A stretch of DNA of 64,000 bases from Lolium rigidum (taxonomy: Eukaryota; Streptophyta; Magnoliopsida; Poales; Poaceae), in NCBI RefSeq assembly GCF_022539505.1, contig NC_061514.1:338813090-338877089 (forward strand). Reading direction: 5' to 3'. A program made the translations under genes and the position numbers. This document shows, one piece after another, positions 11,757-22,760 of this stretch; position 1 is the first letter of the stretch, and every line of letters begins with the position of its first letter. The notes beneath the pieces are model-generated. The model had not been told where the DNA came from. It saw only the letters and a list, made by a program, of their open reading frames with translations, and did no database searches.

Positions 11757-12200
11757 GACATATGTCGAAGCGATTGCTACGGCTCGGCTTCGCCTCGTAC
11801 CAAGGCGTCTTCGGCGCATCAAACATTAATAAACATAATGAATGGCAGACATATGTCGTTGTCCCCGTTTGTCGTTACCCCCATATGTCGAAGCGATTGC
11901 TACGGCTCGGCTTCGCCTCGTATCAAGGCGCCTTCGGCGCATCAAACATTAATAAACATAATGAATGGCAGACATATGTCGTTGTCCCCGTTTGTCGTTA
12001 CCCCCATATGTCGAAGCGATTGCTACGGCTCGGCTTCGCCTCGTATCAAGGCACCTTCGGCACATCAAACATTAATAAACATAATGAATGGCAGACATAT
12101 GTCGTTGTCCACGTTTGTCGTTACCCCCATATGTCGAAGCGATTGCTACGGCTCGGCTTCGCCTCGTATCAAGGCGCCTTCGGCGCATCAAACTGTTGTT
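11757..12200. repeat. 123-bp tandem array, about 3.6 copies
   Basis: Unit starts at 11761, 11884, 12007 and 12130, so the period is exactly 123 bp. Each unit begins TATGTCGAAGCGATTGCTAC and contains self-complementary stretches such as CGGCTCGGCTTCGCCTCG and AAGGCGCCTTCGGCGC. Because 123 is divisible by three, all copies stay in frame and long false ORFs result. Copies differ at only a few positions, so expansion is recent. The unit lacks the 23-bp GTAC ladder of the neighbouring arrays. Confidence 0.9.
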
Positions 12201-12229
12201 CTTTTTTTCTATTTTTTTCTTTTGGAAAG

Positions 12230-13795
12230 GTTTCTGTTTGATTTTCTCTTTTATTCTCTGGAAAGATTTCCGTTTTCTCTTTTATTGTCTGTAAAGATTT
12301 CCGCTTTCTCTTTTATTCTCTTGAAAGATTTCCGTTTTGGCTTTTATTCTCTTGAAAGATTTCCGTTTTCTCTTTTGATTTATCTGGAAAGATTTCCGTT
12401 TCCTCTAGCGCAGGTACATTTTCGAAGGGTTGTGAAGTACATCCTCGTCGTAGAGACAAGTACACCGTCGGAACCAAAAGGAGTACGAGGTAGTTTCTCT
12501 GTTTGTTTCTCTGGAAAGATTTCCGTTTCCTCTAGCGCAGGTACAGGTTCGAAGGGTTGTGAAGTACATCCCCGTCTTAGAGACGAGTATAGGTTATGTA
12601 GGAAGAGGAGCACGGTACTGTATTTATCTTTTGGTTTATCTGGAAAGATTTCCGTTTTCTCTAGCGCAGGTACATGTTCGAAGGGGTGTGAAGTACATCC
12701 TCGTCGTAGAGACGAGTACAGGTTATGTAGGAAGAGGAGCACAGTACTGTGTTTCTCTTTTGATTTATCTGGAAACATTTCCGTTTCCTCTAGCGCAGGT
12801 ACACGTACGAAGGGGTGTGAAGTACATTCCCGGCGTAGAGACGAGTACAGTCTAGGTAGGAAGAGGAGCACGGTACTGTGTTTCTCTTTTGATTTATCTG
12901 GAAAGATTTTCCTTTTTCTCTAGCGCAGGTACATGTTCGAATGGTGGTGAAGTACATCCCCGGCGTAGAGACGAGTACAGCCTAGGTAGGAAGAGGAGCA
13001 CGGTACTGTGTTTCTCTTTTGATTTATCTGGAAAGATTTTCCGTTTTCTCTAGCGCAGGTACATGTTCGAATGGTGGTGAAGTACATCCCCGGCGTAGAG
13101 ACGAGTACAGCCTAGGTAGGAAGAGGAGCACGGTACTGTGTTTCTCTTTTGATTTATCTGGAAAGATTTTCCGTTTTCTCTAGCGCAGGTACATGTTCGA
13201 ATGGTGGTGAAGTACATCCCCGGCGTAGAGACGAGTACAACCTAGGTAGGAAGAGGAGCACGGTACTGTGTTTCTCTTTTGATTTATCTGGAAAGATTTC
13301 CGTTTCCTCTAGCGCAGGTACATGTTCGAAGGGGTGTGAAATACGTCCCCGGCGTAGAGACGAGTACAGGTTATGTAGGAAGAGGAGCACGGTACTGTAT
13401 TTCTCTGTTTGTTTCTCTGGAAATATTTCCGTTTCCTCTAGCGCAGGTACAGGTTCGAAGGGTTGTGAAGTACATCCCCGTCTTAGAGACGAGTACAGGT
13501 TATGTAGGAAGAGGAGCACGGTACTGTATTTCTCTTTTGGTTTATCTGGAAAGATTTCCGTTTCCTCTAGCGTAGGTACAGGTTCGAAGGGGTGTGAAGT
13601 ACATCCTCGACGTAGAGAAGAGTACAGGTTATGTAGGAAGAGGAGCACGGTACTGTATTTCTCTTTTGGTTTATCTGGAAAGATTTCCGTTTCCTCTAGC
13701 GCAGGTACAGGTTCGAAGGGGTGTGAAGTACATCCCCGGCGTAGAGACGAGTACAGGTTATGTAGGAAGAGGAGCACGGTACTGTGTTTCCGGTA
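12230..13795. repeat. Array A1: about 11 copies of a 129-130 bp unit, led by 31-bp sub-repeats
   Basis: Marker CTAGCGCAGG lies at 12405, 12532, 12661, 12790, 12920, 13050, 13180, 13309, 13438, 13567 and (as CTAGCGTAGG or CTAGCGCAGG) 13696, giving periods of 127-130. Each unit carries four GTAC words spaced 23, 23 and 28 bp apart. Before the array, at 12230-12400, a shorter repeat of about 31 bp ending AAAGATTTCCGTTTT is repeated about five times and is also part of the long unit. The period is divisible by three, so false ORFs stay open on both strands. I do not call it coding. Confidence 0.92.
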
Positions 13796-13959
13796 ATAGT
13801 TTTTACCCAATCATTTTGAAGGATGTCTACTAACTGCTCGTTGTTGATTCGTCACAACTCACACCAGATAGACCGAAGAGCAAGTAGGTGCTCGAACTAA
13901 CTAAGCAAATTTAAAGCCACTGCCAAACAAGGTACTCCTACAGTTCTAAACTTCTAATG

Positions 13960-14330
13960 AAGGCTAATTCAAAACGGCGCCGGCGACACGCGCGGAGATC
14001 AAGCGACGAGCGCGGGCGCCGGATCCGGTGGTTCAGCTACGGCTTCGTGGGCTCGGAGACGGCGGCGGCGTCCATCTCGGCCAGCTCCGCCTCCAGCGCG
14101 ACGATCTCGTCCTTGGCGCTCGTCCATCTCGGCCAGCTCCGCTTTCTCCGCCTCCCTCATAGCGCGCGCCTCCTTCGTCATCGTATCCTCGGGGGCGGGC
14201 ACGAGTCCCGGACGGTAGGAGAGCGACCCTCCGGCAGCCGCCACGCCGTTTCCTCCTCCGCCGGCCGCCGGAACCGCCCGAGATTTTCCCGTGGAGACCG
14301 ACATAGTTGCTCGCTGAGTTGTGGCTGTGC
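13960..14330 (-). pseudogene. GC-rich ORF fragment, possible captured host sequence
   Basis: A sharply GC-rich island between AT-richer arrays. On the minus strand a frame opening with MSVSTGKSRAVPAAGGGG (near 14305) runs through LSYRPGLVPAPEDT to a charged helical part, REAEKAELAEMDER. The string CCATCTCGGCCAGCTCCGC is present twice (about 14071 and 14124), giving a repeated AELAEMD peptide. Reading through needs a frame change after the first repeat. I do not recognise the protein. Base composition and location inside a MULE fit gene-fragment capture, as known for Pack-MULEs, but the donor is not identified. Confidence 0.4.
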
Positions 14331-14659
14331 AGCGAGAAGAAGGTGCTGGTGGTGTGTGACTTTTGCTTTGAACATTGGCTTGAGAATTTTCAGCTCCCAC
14401 CGTGTATTTGTAGGCGCTTCCGCTTTCTTTTTCTACCAGAGTGGCCCTCAATCTTTCAGCTTTGGAGCGCATCTTAATGCACGAGAGGAATAAGTACAGC
14501 TTAGGCAGCAAGAGGAATACATGACTGCTTTTTCTGGGATTAATAAGTCTCCTCGAGCGCTCTTTGCAGCTTGGCCTCCTACAAGGCTGTCTTCGGCTCC
14601 TCATTGGCTTTGTCTCTAATCCCCCTTCGGGATCGGATTCTCCCTATGTTTTCTGCATA

Positions 14660-15500
14660 TTTTTTGTTCTCTGGGAATGGACATGAGCCAGCAGGGTCGA
14701 GTACAGCTGTGAAGGGCGCACGAGTACAGATTAGGCAGCAAGAGGAATACACATCTGTTTCACTATATTTGTCTGCATATATCGGGTTCTGCAAGAAGGT
14801 ACAGGTGTAAGGTGTGTCGAGTACAGCGGTTATGGGTGCACGAGTACAGCTTCGTTAGCAAGATAAGTACAGGAGTGTTTCCCTCTGTTCTCTGCACGTT
14901 GTTTGTTCTTTGGGAAAGGGACATGCGCCAGCAGGGTCGAGTACAGCGGTTAAAGGCACACGAGTACATCTTAGGCAGCAAGAGGAATACATGACTGTTT
15001 CTCTATATTTTTTTTGCAAATTGTGGATTCTACATGTAGGTACAGGTGCAAGGTGTGTCGAGTACAACGGTGATGGGTGCACGAGTACAGCTTCGTTAGC
15101 AAGAGGAGTACAGTATTGTTTCCCTATGTTATCTGCATGTTTTTTATTCTCTGGCAAGGGACATGTGCCAGCAAGGTCGATTACAGCGGTGAAGGGCGCA
15201 CGAGTACAGCTTCGATAGGAACTGGGGCACAGGAGTGTTTCCCTATGTTTTCTGCATGTTTTTTGTTTTCTGTGAAGAGACAGGTGCCGGCTGTTTCGAG
15301 TACAGCGGTGAAAGGCGCACAAGTACATCTTATGCAGCAAGAGGAGTACATGACTGTTTCTCTAAAAAAAAATCAAATTGTGGATTCTGTGGGAAGGTAC
15401 ATGTGCATGAAGGTACAGCATCGTTAGCAAGAGGAGTACATTTGGGAATGCTGCACGAGTACAGCTTAAGCAGCAAGAGGAATACATGACTGCTTTTTCT
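14660..15500. repeat. Array A2: diverged units of about 120 bp with GTAC ladder
   Basis: Related to A1 in the same orientation: GGTACAGGTG, then a G-rich stretch, then GCACGAGTACAG, then AGCAAGAGGAGTACA, then TGTTTCCCT. GTAC words fall 22, 23 and 23 bp apart in the best units, and 23 apart again at 15438-15475. Alternate units differ (TTGTCTGCAAATT versus TTTTCTGCATGTT), so the higher-order period is close to 240 bp. No coding sequence. Confidence 0.85.
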
Positions 15501-15753
15501 GGGAATAATAAGTACTGATACAAAAAGTACATGTCCAGCATATTCACAAGTACTAATAGATCACAATGTAGTGAAGTTTACTATCCAACGGTACTAGTAC
15601 TAAATTTACGCAAGCGCATCTGATGTACGTGCACTGTCCACCATTCACCATAGGGAATGTGCTACAAAAGACAGTAGATGAAAGTAATTAATAAATACAT
15701 TAGACAAGTCATTGTCATGTTAACATTCATTGCTGAACATGTGAACATGCTTA

Positions 15754-17593
15754 CTATGACAACATCATCCGTAAAGTGCGGAAGTTGGTTGTAACTCTTG
15801 GATTCCAGATGGCAAATTCACCCTGTTGCGCAGGGTGAATATTAAAGCGTATAGATACTCACCTTTTATGGAGTTTATCTTAGGCTGCAATGAATGGAGA
15901 CGACAGTAGTTACAACTACTGCATATCCTACAAACACTGTATCTTATTAACAAATGTGTATTTCAGTAACACTTACATGATCCTTTTCAATTGGCTCATA
16001 TCCGTCTTTTTCATCCAATAGACGAATCCCATCATATAGGTACGCACCCTTCAGAACGTAAAATGCACATTGGTTTATTCCTTGGTGTGGGCATGTGATA
16101 TATCTTGGCTTTTTTGCACAGGCAACCCAGCTCTTTGGTTGATTACTTTTATTGTATTTGTCTGTACCGTAAACATGCCTGAGTACAAGTTCCATCCTTG
16201 CCATCTGTAGGAATCAGGGAATAAATGATTGTAAAATAATGGTTGACAACAACAAATAGTATTATTTGAAAAGCATGCATCTGGAATTTTTCTCTACTTA
16301 CTATTTTCCCGCATTCCGTGTGGAATCTGCTCTTTGTATAAAGTTGGACATCACCTTTTTTCACAACATAGTTTCTAGAGTCCAATATTTCGAATTTTTG
16401 TGTATATTTGTTCATCACATACAAAATATGGTGAGAACTTTTGAAGTACGTCATCATTATCTTGTTTGGAGATTGGACATGTAAGAACAAGATGGAAATA
16501 GTAGATGGAAATAGTAGATATTGTACTGATGTTGCACCTATAGAGGCAGGGAGCTTACAAGTTTTGCATCGAGAAGGCTCTTTGTTCTGTCAACATAGTT
16601 ATGGAAAACATCCGATGCAATATCCACGTCGAAACCTTCTGTGTAGCTAGATGAATCATTCATTTTTTGAACGGATTCTTCTACTTCCTCTGGTGTCTGG
16701 GACCAAACAGTCACCCCGAGAACATGCTGCATCATACATATCAAACATGGATTATATCAGTAGTTAGTGCACAATATAATCATTGTTATAGTGCAGCATA
16801 CATTATAGACTGCAATGCGTACCATGATAAATCCTTGGCTTAACAAGACTCGTTCTCCAGTAGCGTACAAATCGGACGTATTCCTCACCTCGTCAATGAT
16901 GTAGTCCATCGTAGTACCATCCAGTAACTGATTAACACCAAATTGTGTTTTAATTTCAGCGCCCGTGTAACGGGTATCAAAGTCACGAACAGCACTGTGC
17001 ATAACTGGTGCATTGAATATCTCAATTCTGCATGAAAATCCAGAGGTTAAAAAATAACAAGTTGAAGAGATGAACATTATGCAGTGCAAGATGAAATACT
17101 TACTCATCATATTTCTTTCTTTTCAGTATGATGTCATATAAGGCGTTTGCTTTTTTCTGATGCTTGAACTTCCTTGGTTTATGGTTCGGCAAAGGCTCGC
17201 AAAACCTTTTTGCAGTAGCTCTTGGTCTCTTTGTTGTCGTGACGTTAGACGGAGTAACATTGTCCCTCTTCAGTTTGTCTACATAATTGGACTTTGAAAC
17301 CTTCGGTGGAGTCTCAAGACCTTGTGACCTAGTGAGGCTACAGTGCAAGTCTTTATCAACTTTATAACCAGGCGATGAAGAAGAGGTTCTGTTTATTGGA
17401 GTAAACAAAACTTGGTGCAATCTTGAGGGATCGTCAACTCTTGCTTCTCTAGTCCTCAAGTATTCAGTGTTGTTGTCTTCATAGTTTATGGCAACAACAG
17501 ATTTCGTTGCTTCGATTCTTGTCTTCTTCGCCGCTCTTTGTTGTTTCTTTGTCTTCTTTTCGTCCTCCGATGTTTCTTCCGCTCGCGTCTTTC
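15754..17593 (-). CDS. Ulp1/C48 SUMO-protease-like gene U1 (5' end lost in gap)
   Basis: Cysteine protease of the Ulp1 family, which processes or removes SUMO-like modifiers. Exons on the minus strand that join in phase at GT-AG sites: up to 17593-17104, 17027-16823, 16726-16559, 16460-16302 and 16204-15977, then a short 3' exon. The first exon is basic and low-complexity with a run KTKKQQRAAKKTR. The fourth exon has KSSHHILYV with the catalytic His and FEILDSRNY with the catalytic Asp. The fifth has HQGINQCAFYVLK with the Gln and nucleophile Cys (DCG of the family replaced by QCA). No stop or frameshift occurs in the visible exons. The 5' end is lost in the assembly gap and the last exon (about 15754-15880) is uncertain. 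It lies in the giant MULE, with arrays on both sides. Confidence 0.75.
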
Positions 17594-17693
17594 NNNNNNN
17601 NNNNNNNNNNNNNNNNNNNNNNNNNNNNNNNNNNNNNNNNNNNNNNNNNNNNNNNNNNNNNNNNNNNNNNNNNNNNNNNNNNNNNNNNNNNNN
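17594..17693. other. Assembly gap (100 N)
   Basis: Exactly 100 undetermined bases, the usual placeholder for a gap of unknown size. It removes the 5' end of U1 and possibly the start of the plus-strand acidic gene, so true spacing here is unknown. Confidence 0.98.
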
Positions 17694-17729
17694 CAATTGA
17701 ATCAAGCTTCGACAAGGATCAAGTACGCC

Positions 17730-18272
17730 ATGGATAAAAAGGAGGAGGTTGATAAAGATGAGGAAATCATGAGCACCCATCAAGAACACGAGGAGGTTGA
17801 ACTGATTGTCATAAGTGATGAAGAACATGAATATCATTCAGATAATGTTGTGCAAGGAGGCAATGCCGACGATGAAGACGATGATGATGGTGATGATGGT
17901 GATGATGGTTATGGTGATGAAGCAATGCTACCGAGGAACAGTGAGTCAGAATCTGATGATGATGAAAAATACGAGAGACTTTATTCACATGGAGGATCTA
18001 ATTCCGATGGACGAAGATGAGAGGAACCTCTACTATGCCAGCCTAGAGTCAACTGGACAGCCTAAAATACCCCGAGGCAACTCCTGGTGCAATACAACAG
18101 AGGAAAGATGATGTAGTGTTCACCATTGATATGTTGATGGGAGTTGCACAATCCAAGAAGCAAGCAATCAATGATAAAATCAACAGGGACAAGTGGACGT
18201 GCAAGGAAATGCATGTGTGACACGCCGGGTAAAAGCCGCAAAGAAGTGATTGTAGTTTCCGACGATGAATGA
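17730..18272 (+). pseudogene. Acidic protein fragment with SUMO-interacting-motif-like strings
   Basis: Plus-strand reading from the ATG at 17730 (MDKKEEVDKDEEIMSTHQEH). An early string VELIVISDEE is followed by a long Asp/Glu run and then DEKYERLYSH. The frame shifts near 17990 to MEDLIPMDEDERNLYYASLE, then again to VVFTIDMLMGVAQSKKQAIN, and ends KSRKEVIVVSDDE before a stop at 18270. Hydrophobic four-residue cores followed by acids (LIVISDEE, VIVVSDDE) match the general form of SUMO-interacting motifs. This would fit the neighbouring SUMO-protease-like gene, but it is an inference. At least two frame changes, unless introns are missed. I do not recognise the family. Confidence 0.45.
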
Positions 18273-18429
18273 GGAAGAATACGAAGGATGGAGCTTTATT
18301 TATAATCTGGTAGATTAAGTTATGTGCTTATTATATTTGCCGAATATGTTGGACATATTTATTTGTGTACACCGATTACCTTAAATTATACAGCTATTAT
18401 GTGTGTTTGTGTGTGCAATACAATTTTGC

Positions 18430-19550
18430 TCTCTCATCTATAGCCGACAAGAAAACCAACGAAATTATCTAGCACTCCTATTCATGATACAGATGTACTT
18501 GTATCTACTGCAAAAATGTACTCGATACACTTAGCACCAGTACCTACCCCGCAGAATCGAAATTAATAACGAAAACCACCACATATAATCTGGTACTCCT
18601 ACTCGTGCCGCAGACGTACTCGTCTCAGTAGAACCACCGTACTCCATACCATAAAGCACCTGTACTCTACGATATACAACAGAAAACCCGACAAGAAAAC
18701 CAACAGAAATTATCTAGCACTCCTATTCATGATACACATGCACTCGTCTCTGCTGCAAAAATGTACTCGATACACTTAGCACCAGCACCTACCCCGCAGA
18801 ATGGGAAATAATAACGAAAACCACCACATATAATCTGGTACTCCTACTCGTGCTACATCTGTACTCTTCTCAGTAGAACCACTGTACTCTATACCATAAA
18901 GCACCTGTACCTACGATATACAACAGAAAACCTGACAAGAAAACCAACAGAAATTATCTAACACTCCTATTCATGATACACATGCACTCGTCTCTGCTGC
19001 AAAAATGAACTCAACACTGTTAGCACCAGTACCTACCCCGCAGAATCGAAAGTATTAACGAAAACCACCACAGATAATCTGATACTCCTACTCGTGTCGC
19101 AGATGTACTCGTCTCACTAGAACCACTGTACTCTATACAATAAAGCACCTGTACCTACGTTATACAACAGAAATCCTGACAAGAAAACCAACAGAAATTA
19201 TCTGGCACTCCTATTCTTGATACACATGCACTCGTCTCTGATGCAAAAATGTACTCGACACTCCTAGCACCAGTACCTACTCCGCAGAATCGAAAGAAAC
19301 AACGAAAACCACCACATAAAATCTGGTACTCCTACTCGTGATGCAGACGTACTCGTCTCAGTAGAACAACAGTACTCCATACCATAAACCACCTGTACCT
19401 ATGATGTACAATAGAAAACCTGAAAAGAAACCAACAGAAATTATATAGCACTCCTATTCATGATACACATGCACTCGTCTCTGCTGCAAAAAAGAACTCG
19501 ACAATCTTAGCACCAGTACCTACCCCGCAGAGAAACGGAAATATAAAGAT
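18430..19550. repeat. Array A3: about 4.5 copies of a 244-bp dimeric unit, inverted relative to A1
   Basis: The marker GCACTCCTATTC recurs at about 18472, 18717, 18961, 19205 and 19448, a period near 244. Each unit is two diverged halves of about 122 bp. Read on the other strand it aligns with A1: GTACTCGTCTC, GTACTC and CTGTACCTACG of A3 correspond to the complements of GAGACGAGTAC, GAAGTAC and GCAGGTACAG of A1. GTAC or GCAC words fall 23, 23 and 23 bp apart in both halves. Non-coding. Confidence 0.9.
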
Positions 19551-19893
19551 AAAACAACACGGATGATCGAAAATATGAGCAAAAAACAACAGACTGAGTC
19601 CCCATAATAGTACGTATGTAATTGTGTAAATTCCACAGATACTAGCTAAACTGAACTATAAACCATAGATAAATACGAGGTGAGTACAACAATAAACAAA
19701 AGATAATTAAAGTCCAGTACCACGTACATGGTACATTACGTTGTACTCAACAACAGAAAGTCTTACAAGATAACCATACCGAACACGACACAATAAAGTC
19801 TTACAAGACAACCATAACCAACACGGCACAATAAAGTCTTACAAAACAACCATATCCAACACGGCACGATTTAACAATTTGCCACACACAACT

Positions 19894-20563
19894 TCAGAAG
19901 TTGGATTTGGATGCAAAAGCATCTAACACCTCTGCATAATCGGTAGGTTGAGCTTCAACATAGTAAACTTGACTGACATGGAAGGGACCAAAAACGTCAT
20001 AATTGAATATGTGGCCAGTAACTTTTTGCAGGTCACTAGGATCTTGGAACTTGACAAGAACACTTCCATGATGGTAGTTCTCCATGGCAAGGAACTTTGT
20101 GTGACCAAGAAACTTGCTCAAAGCATGAGCAACAACGAATGTGCTGGTAAAAACCTGGTTATACTAAACGTAGCTATTCCAATTGTATCGACAGGACCAA
20201 CATCAATTCCAAGCATATCCATTGTAATCCTTGGAAGTTCCGTACTTGGGCGAAAACTCTAGAAAATTGAATTACAAACAAGAGGGATCAAAGTTATTAA
20301 GTGCGTATATTCCTGTGCAAGATGACTGAAAAAATAAGAACTAAACAAATACCTTGGCAATATCTTCGAACTTACGGATTTTTGAAGCATCTCGCGACAT
20401 CAATCGCATCTTCAACCTTAGGCTTTTTTGAAGCCTCTCCGAGATCAACCGCATCCTCAACCAAGGACCTTTTTGAAGCTTCACCGAATCCATCACAAAC
20501 CGTGCTTTGTGTGTTCCAGCCTTCTACAACACCACAAGAAAGAATAATGAAAACAAAGAACAA
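19894..20563 (-). pseudogene. Hypothetical MULE-borne gene H1
   Basis: Unrecognised minus-strand gene. The last exon reads ALSKFLGHTKFLAMENYH, then GSVLVKFQDPSDLQKVTGH and FGPFHVSQVYYVEAQPTDY, to a stop at 19894. Just upstream, one frame away, lies LPRITMDMLGIDVGPVDTIG (about 20170-20240), so a frameshift separates them. A further upstream piece (about 20372-20520) contains a doubled motif VEDAVDLGEASK / VEDAIDVARCF. Putative introns are AT-rich. It sits between arrays A3 and A4. The protein-like texture and lack of simple repeats suggest a real former gene, but no function can be assigned. Confidence 0.4.
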
Positions 20564-20599
20564 ATATCATTTGGACCCATACAATCAACCGAACAAAAT

Positions 20600-21480
20600 A
20601 ATGTAAACCGCAGCTTTAGAAATAAGAAATAGATACAGATCTGGAAGAAATAGACGGAAAGGAGGTAGTTAGAAAGCGAGAGAAATAGAGGATGTCCGAG
20701 AAAAAGTCTAAGAGGAATAAAGAGGAAACAAAATAAGAACTACACCCGGAACAGAAACAATATATCTATAGGATTAGAGAATGAATTTACGAGGGAAATT
20801 AACAAACAAACAAATGAACATATTACGGAAACCCTAACCTGGAAGGGAAGATGGTGAGCAAAGAGCGGAGCGGAGACGGGAAGGGTGAGCGGAGCGAAGA
20901 CGGAAACCCTAACCAGGAAGGAACAGAATATAAAACCGGCGGAGTCGGAGCACAAACCACCAGATGCTTCTAGTACGACGACCGAACGGCGCCATTTTAC
21001 ATACCATAGAGTGGCTTCAAGTCACTAACACGCGGAACCCACTTTATGTTGGCCCACTCATCAGTGAGTAAAAGTAAAAGAAAAGTCGGGAATGCGAAAG
21101 GAAAGAATCTCACTCGCAGGACTATCCCACGCTCCACGGCACCAGCCACCAGTGCAAATTTAATGAGAAGTAAGTAGATTATTGACTAATCGTTTCCAGC
21201 TTCCCCATGCAACATGCGCATTACTCGCTCATTATTTTATTAATAAATTCAATCACCGCCACAAGCATCAAAGTGGTACCAAAGAACTGTGAATGTTCCC
21301 CGTCATACAAAAACAAGGCGTAAGTACAACGACAGAAGAGTCCCAAGTACGCCACATTTCAAGGCGTAAGTACAACGACAAAAGGCATAAGCACAGCACC
21401 TTTCAAGAATAAAGTACATTTCTATCGCGGAACAAGTACACAAAACAAGTCTTGAAAAACTATTAGCCAATAGTACTCAA
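20600..21480. other. Spacer upstream of H1 with scattered GTAC words
   Basis: No convincing gene. It may hold the promoter of H1 (minus strand) near 20.85-21.1 kb. From 21307 to 21440 several GTAC words appear, two consecutive intervals being exactly 23 bp, which makes this a decayed edge of array A4. Confidence 0.4.
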
Positions 21481-22760
21481 TACTTTCCCATGTAAAATAT
21501 CAGTCGAGTACAGAGGTGAAAGGCGCACGAGTACAGCTTAGGCAGCAAGAGGAATAAATGACTGTTTCACTAATTTTGTCTGCAAATTTTGGGTTCTGCA
21601 AGAAGATACAGGTGCAAGGTGTGTCGAGTACAGCAGTGATGGGTGCACGAGTACAGCTTAGGCAGCAAGAGGAATACATGACTGTTTCTCTATATTTTTT
21701 GCAAATTGTGGATTCTACATGTAGGTACAGGTGTAAGGTGTATCAAGTACAGCACTGGTGCGTGCACGAGTACAGCTTCGCTAGGAAGAGGGGTACAGTA
21801 TTGTTTCCCTATGTTTTCTGCATGTTTTTTGTTACTAGCGAATGGACATGTGCCAGCAGGGTCGATTACAGCGGTGAAGGGCGCACGAGTACAGGTTAGC
21901 CAGCAAGAGGAACACATGACTGTTTTTCCATATTTGTCTGCAAATTTTGGGTTATTCAAGAAAGTACAGGTGTAAGGTGTGTCGAGTACAGAGGTGAAGG
22001 GTTCACAAGTACAACTTCGTTAGCAAGAGGAGCACAGGAGTGTTTCCCTATGTTCTCCGCATGTTTTATGGTTCTTTGGAAAGGGACATGCGCCAGCAGG
22101 GTCGAGTACAGCGGTTAAAGGCGCACGAGTACATCTTAGGCAGCAAAAGCAAGACGTAACTCGTTTCTCTATATTTGTCCGCAAATTTTGTGTTCTCGCA
22201 AGAAGGTACAGTGTAAGGTGTATCGAGTACAAGCAGTTGATTGGTGCACGAGTACAACTTCGTTAGGAAGAGGGGTACAATATTGTTTCCCTATGTTTTC
22301 TGCATGTTTTTTGTTACTTGCGAATGGACATGTGCCAGTAAGGTCGATTACAGCGGTGAAGGGCGCACGAGTACAGGTTAGCCAGCAACAGGAACACATG
22401 ACTGTTTTTCTATATTTGTCTGCAAATTTTGGGTTATTCAAGAAAGTACAGGTGTAAGGTGTGTCGAGTACAGAGGTGAAGGGTGACAAAGTACAGCTTC
22501 GTTAGCAAGAGGAGCACAGGAGTGTTTCCCTATGTTCTCCGCATGTTTTATGGTTCTCTGGGAATGAACATGTGCCAGCAGGGTGGAGTACATCGGTGAA
22601 AGGTGCACGAGTACGCTTTAGGCAAGCAAGAGCAAAACATGACTGTTTCTTTATATTTGTCTGCAAATTCTAGGTTCTGATGGAAGGTACAGGTGTGTAA
22701 GGTGTGTACAGTACATCGGTGATGGGTGCATGAAGGTACAGGCGTAAGTACTACAACACA
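21480..22760. repeat. Array A4: about 10 diverged units related to A2
   Basis: Same orientation and vocabulary as A2: GTCGAGTACAG, GGTGCACGAGTACAG, TTCGTTAGCAAGAGGAG, ACAGGTGTAAGGTGTGTCGAG. Alternating half-units (TTGTCTGCAAATTTTGGG and TTTTCTGCATG) give a dimeric period near 240 bp. GTAC words are mostly 22-23 bp apart. It decays at both edges. Weak phased GTAC pairs continue to about 23000. Confidence 0.85.

Noticed and set aside
11745..13833. Long open frames on both strands (up to about 390 codons) across the 123-bp and 129-bp arrays
   Set aside because: Both periods are divisible by three, so any stop-free unit gives long frames on every copy and on both strands. Composition follows the repeat, not coding.
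15235..15489. ORFs in array A2 and A4 rich in Cys and Ser
   Set aside because: Repeat-derived frames with no conserved residues between units.
16480..16530. Mutated splice acceptor (AT instead of AG) before exon 4 of U1
   Set aside because: A normal acceptor AACAAG exists 18 bases downstream (exon start 16460), keeps phase and places the protease core correctly.
17100..17837. Single 245-codon minus-strand frame running through the N gap
   Set aside because: The part beyond the gap (17694-17837) is a chance frame antisense to the acidic ORF. Only the part up to 17593 is kept as an exon of U1.
11757..22760. CRISPR-like arrays
   Set aside because: Units are contiguous tandem repeats without unique spacers, in a plant nuclear transposon.
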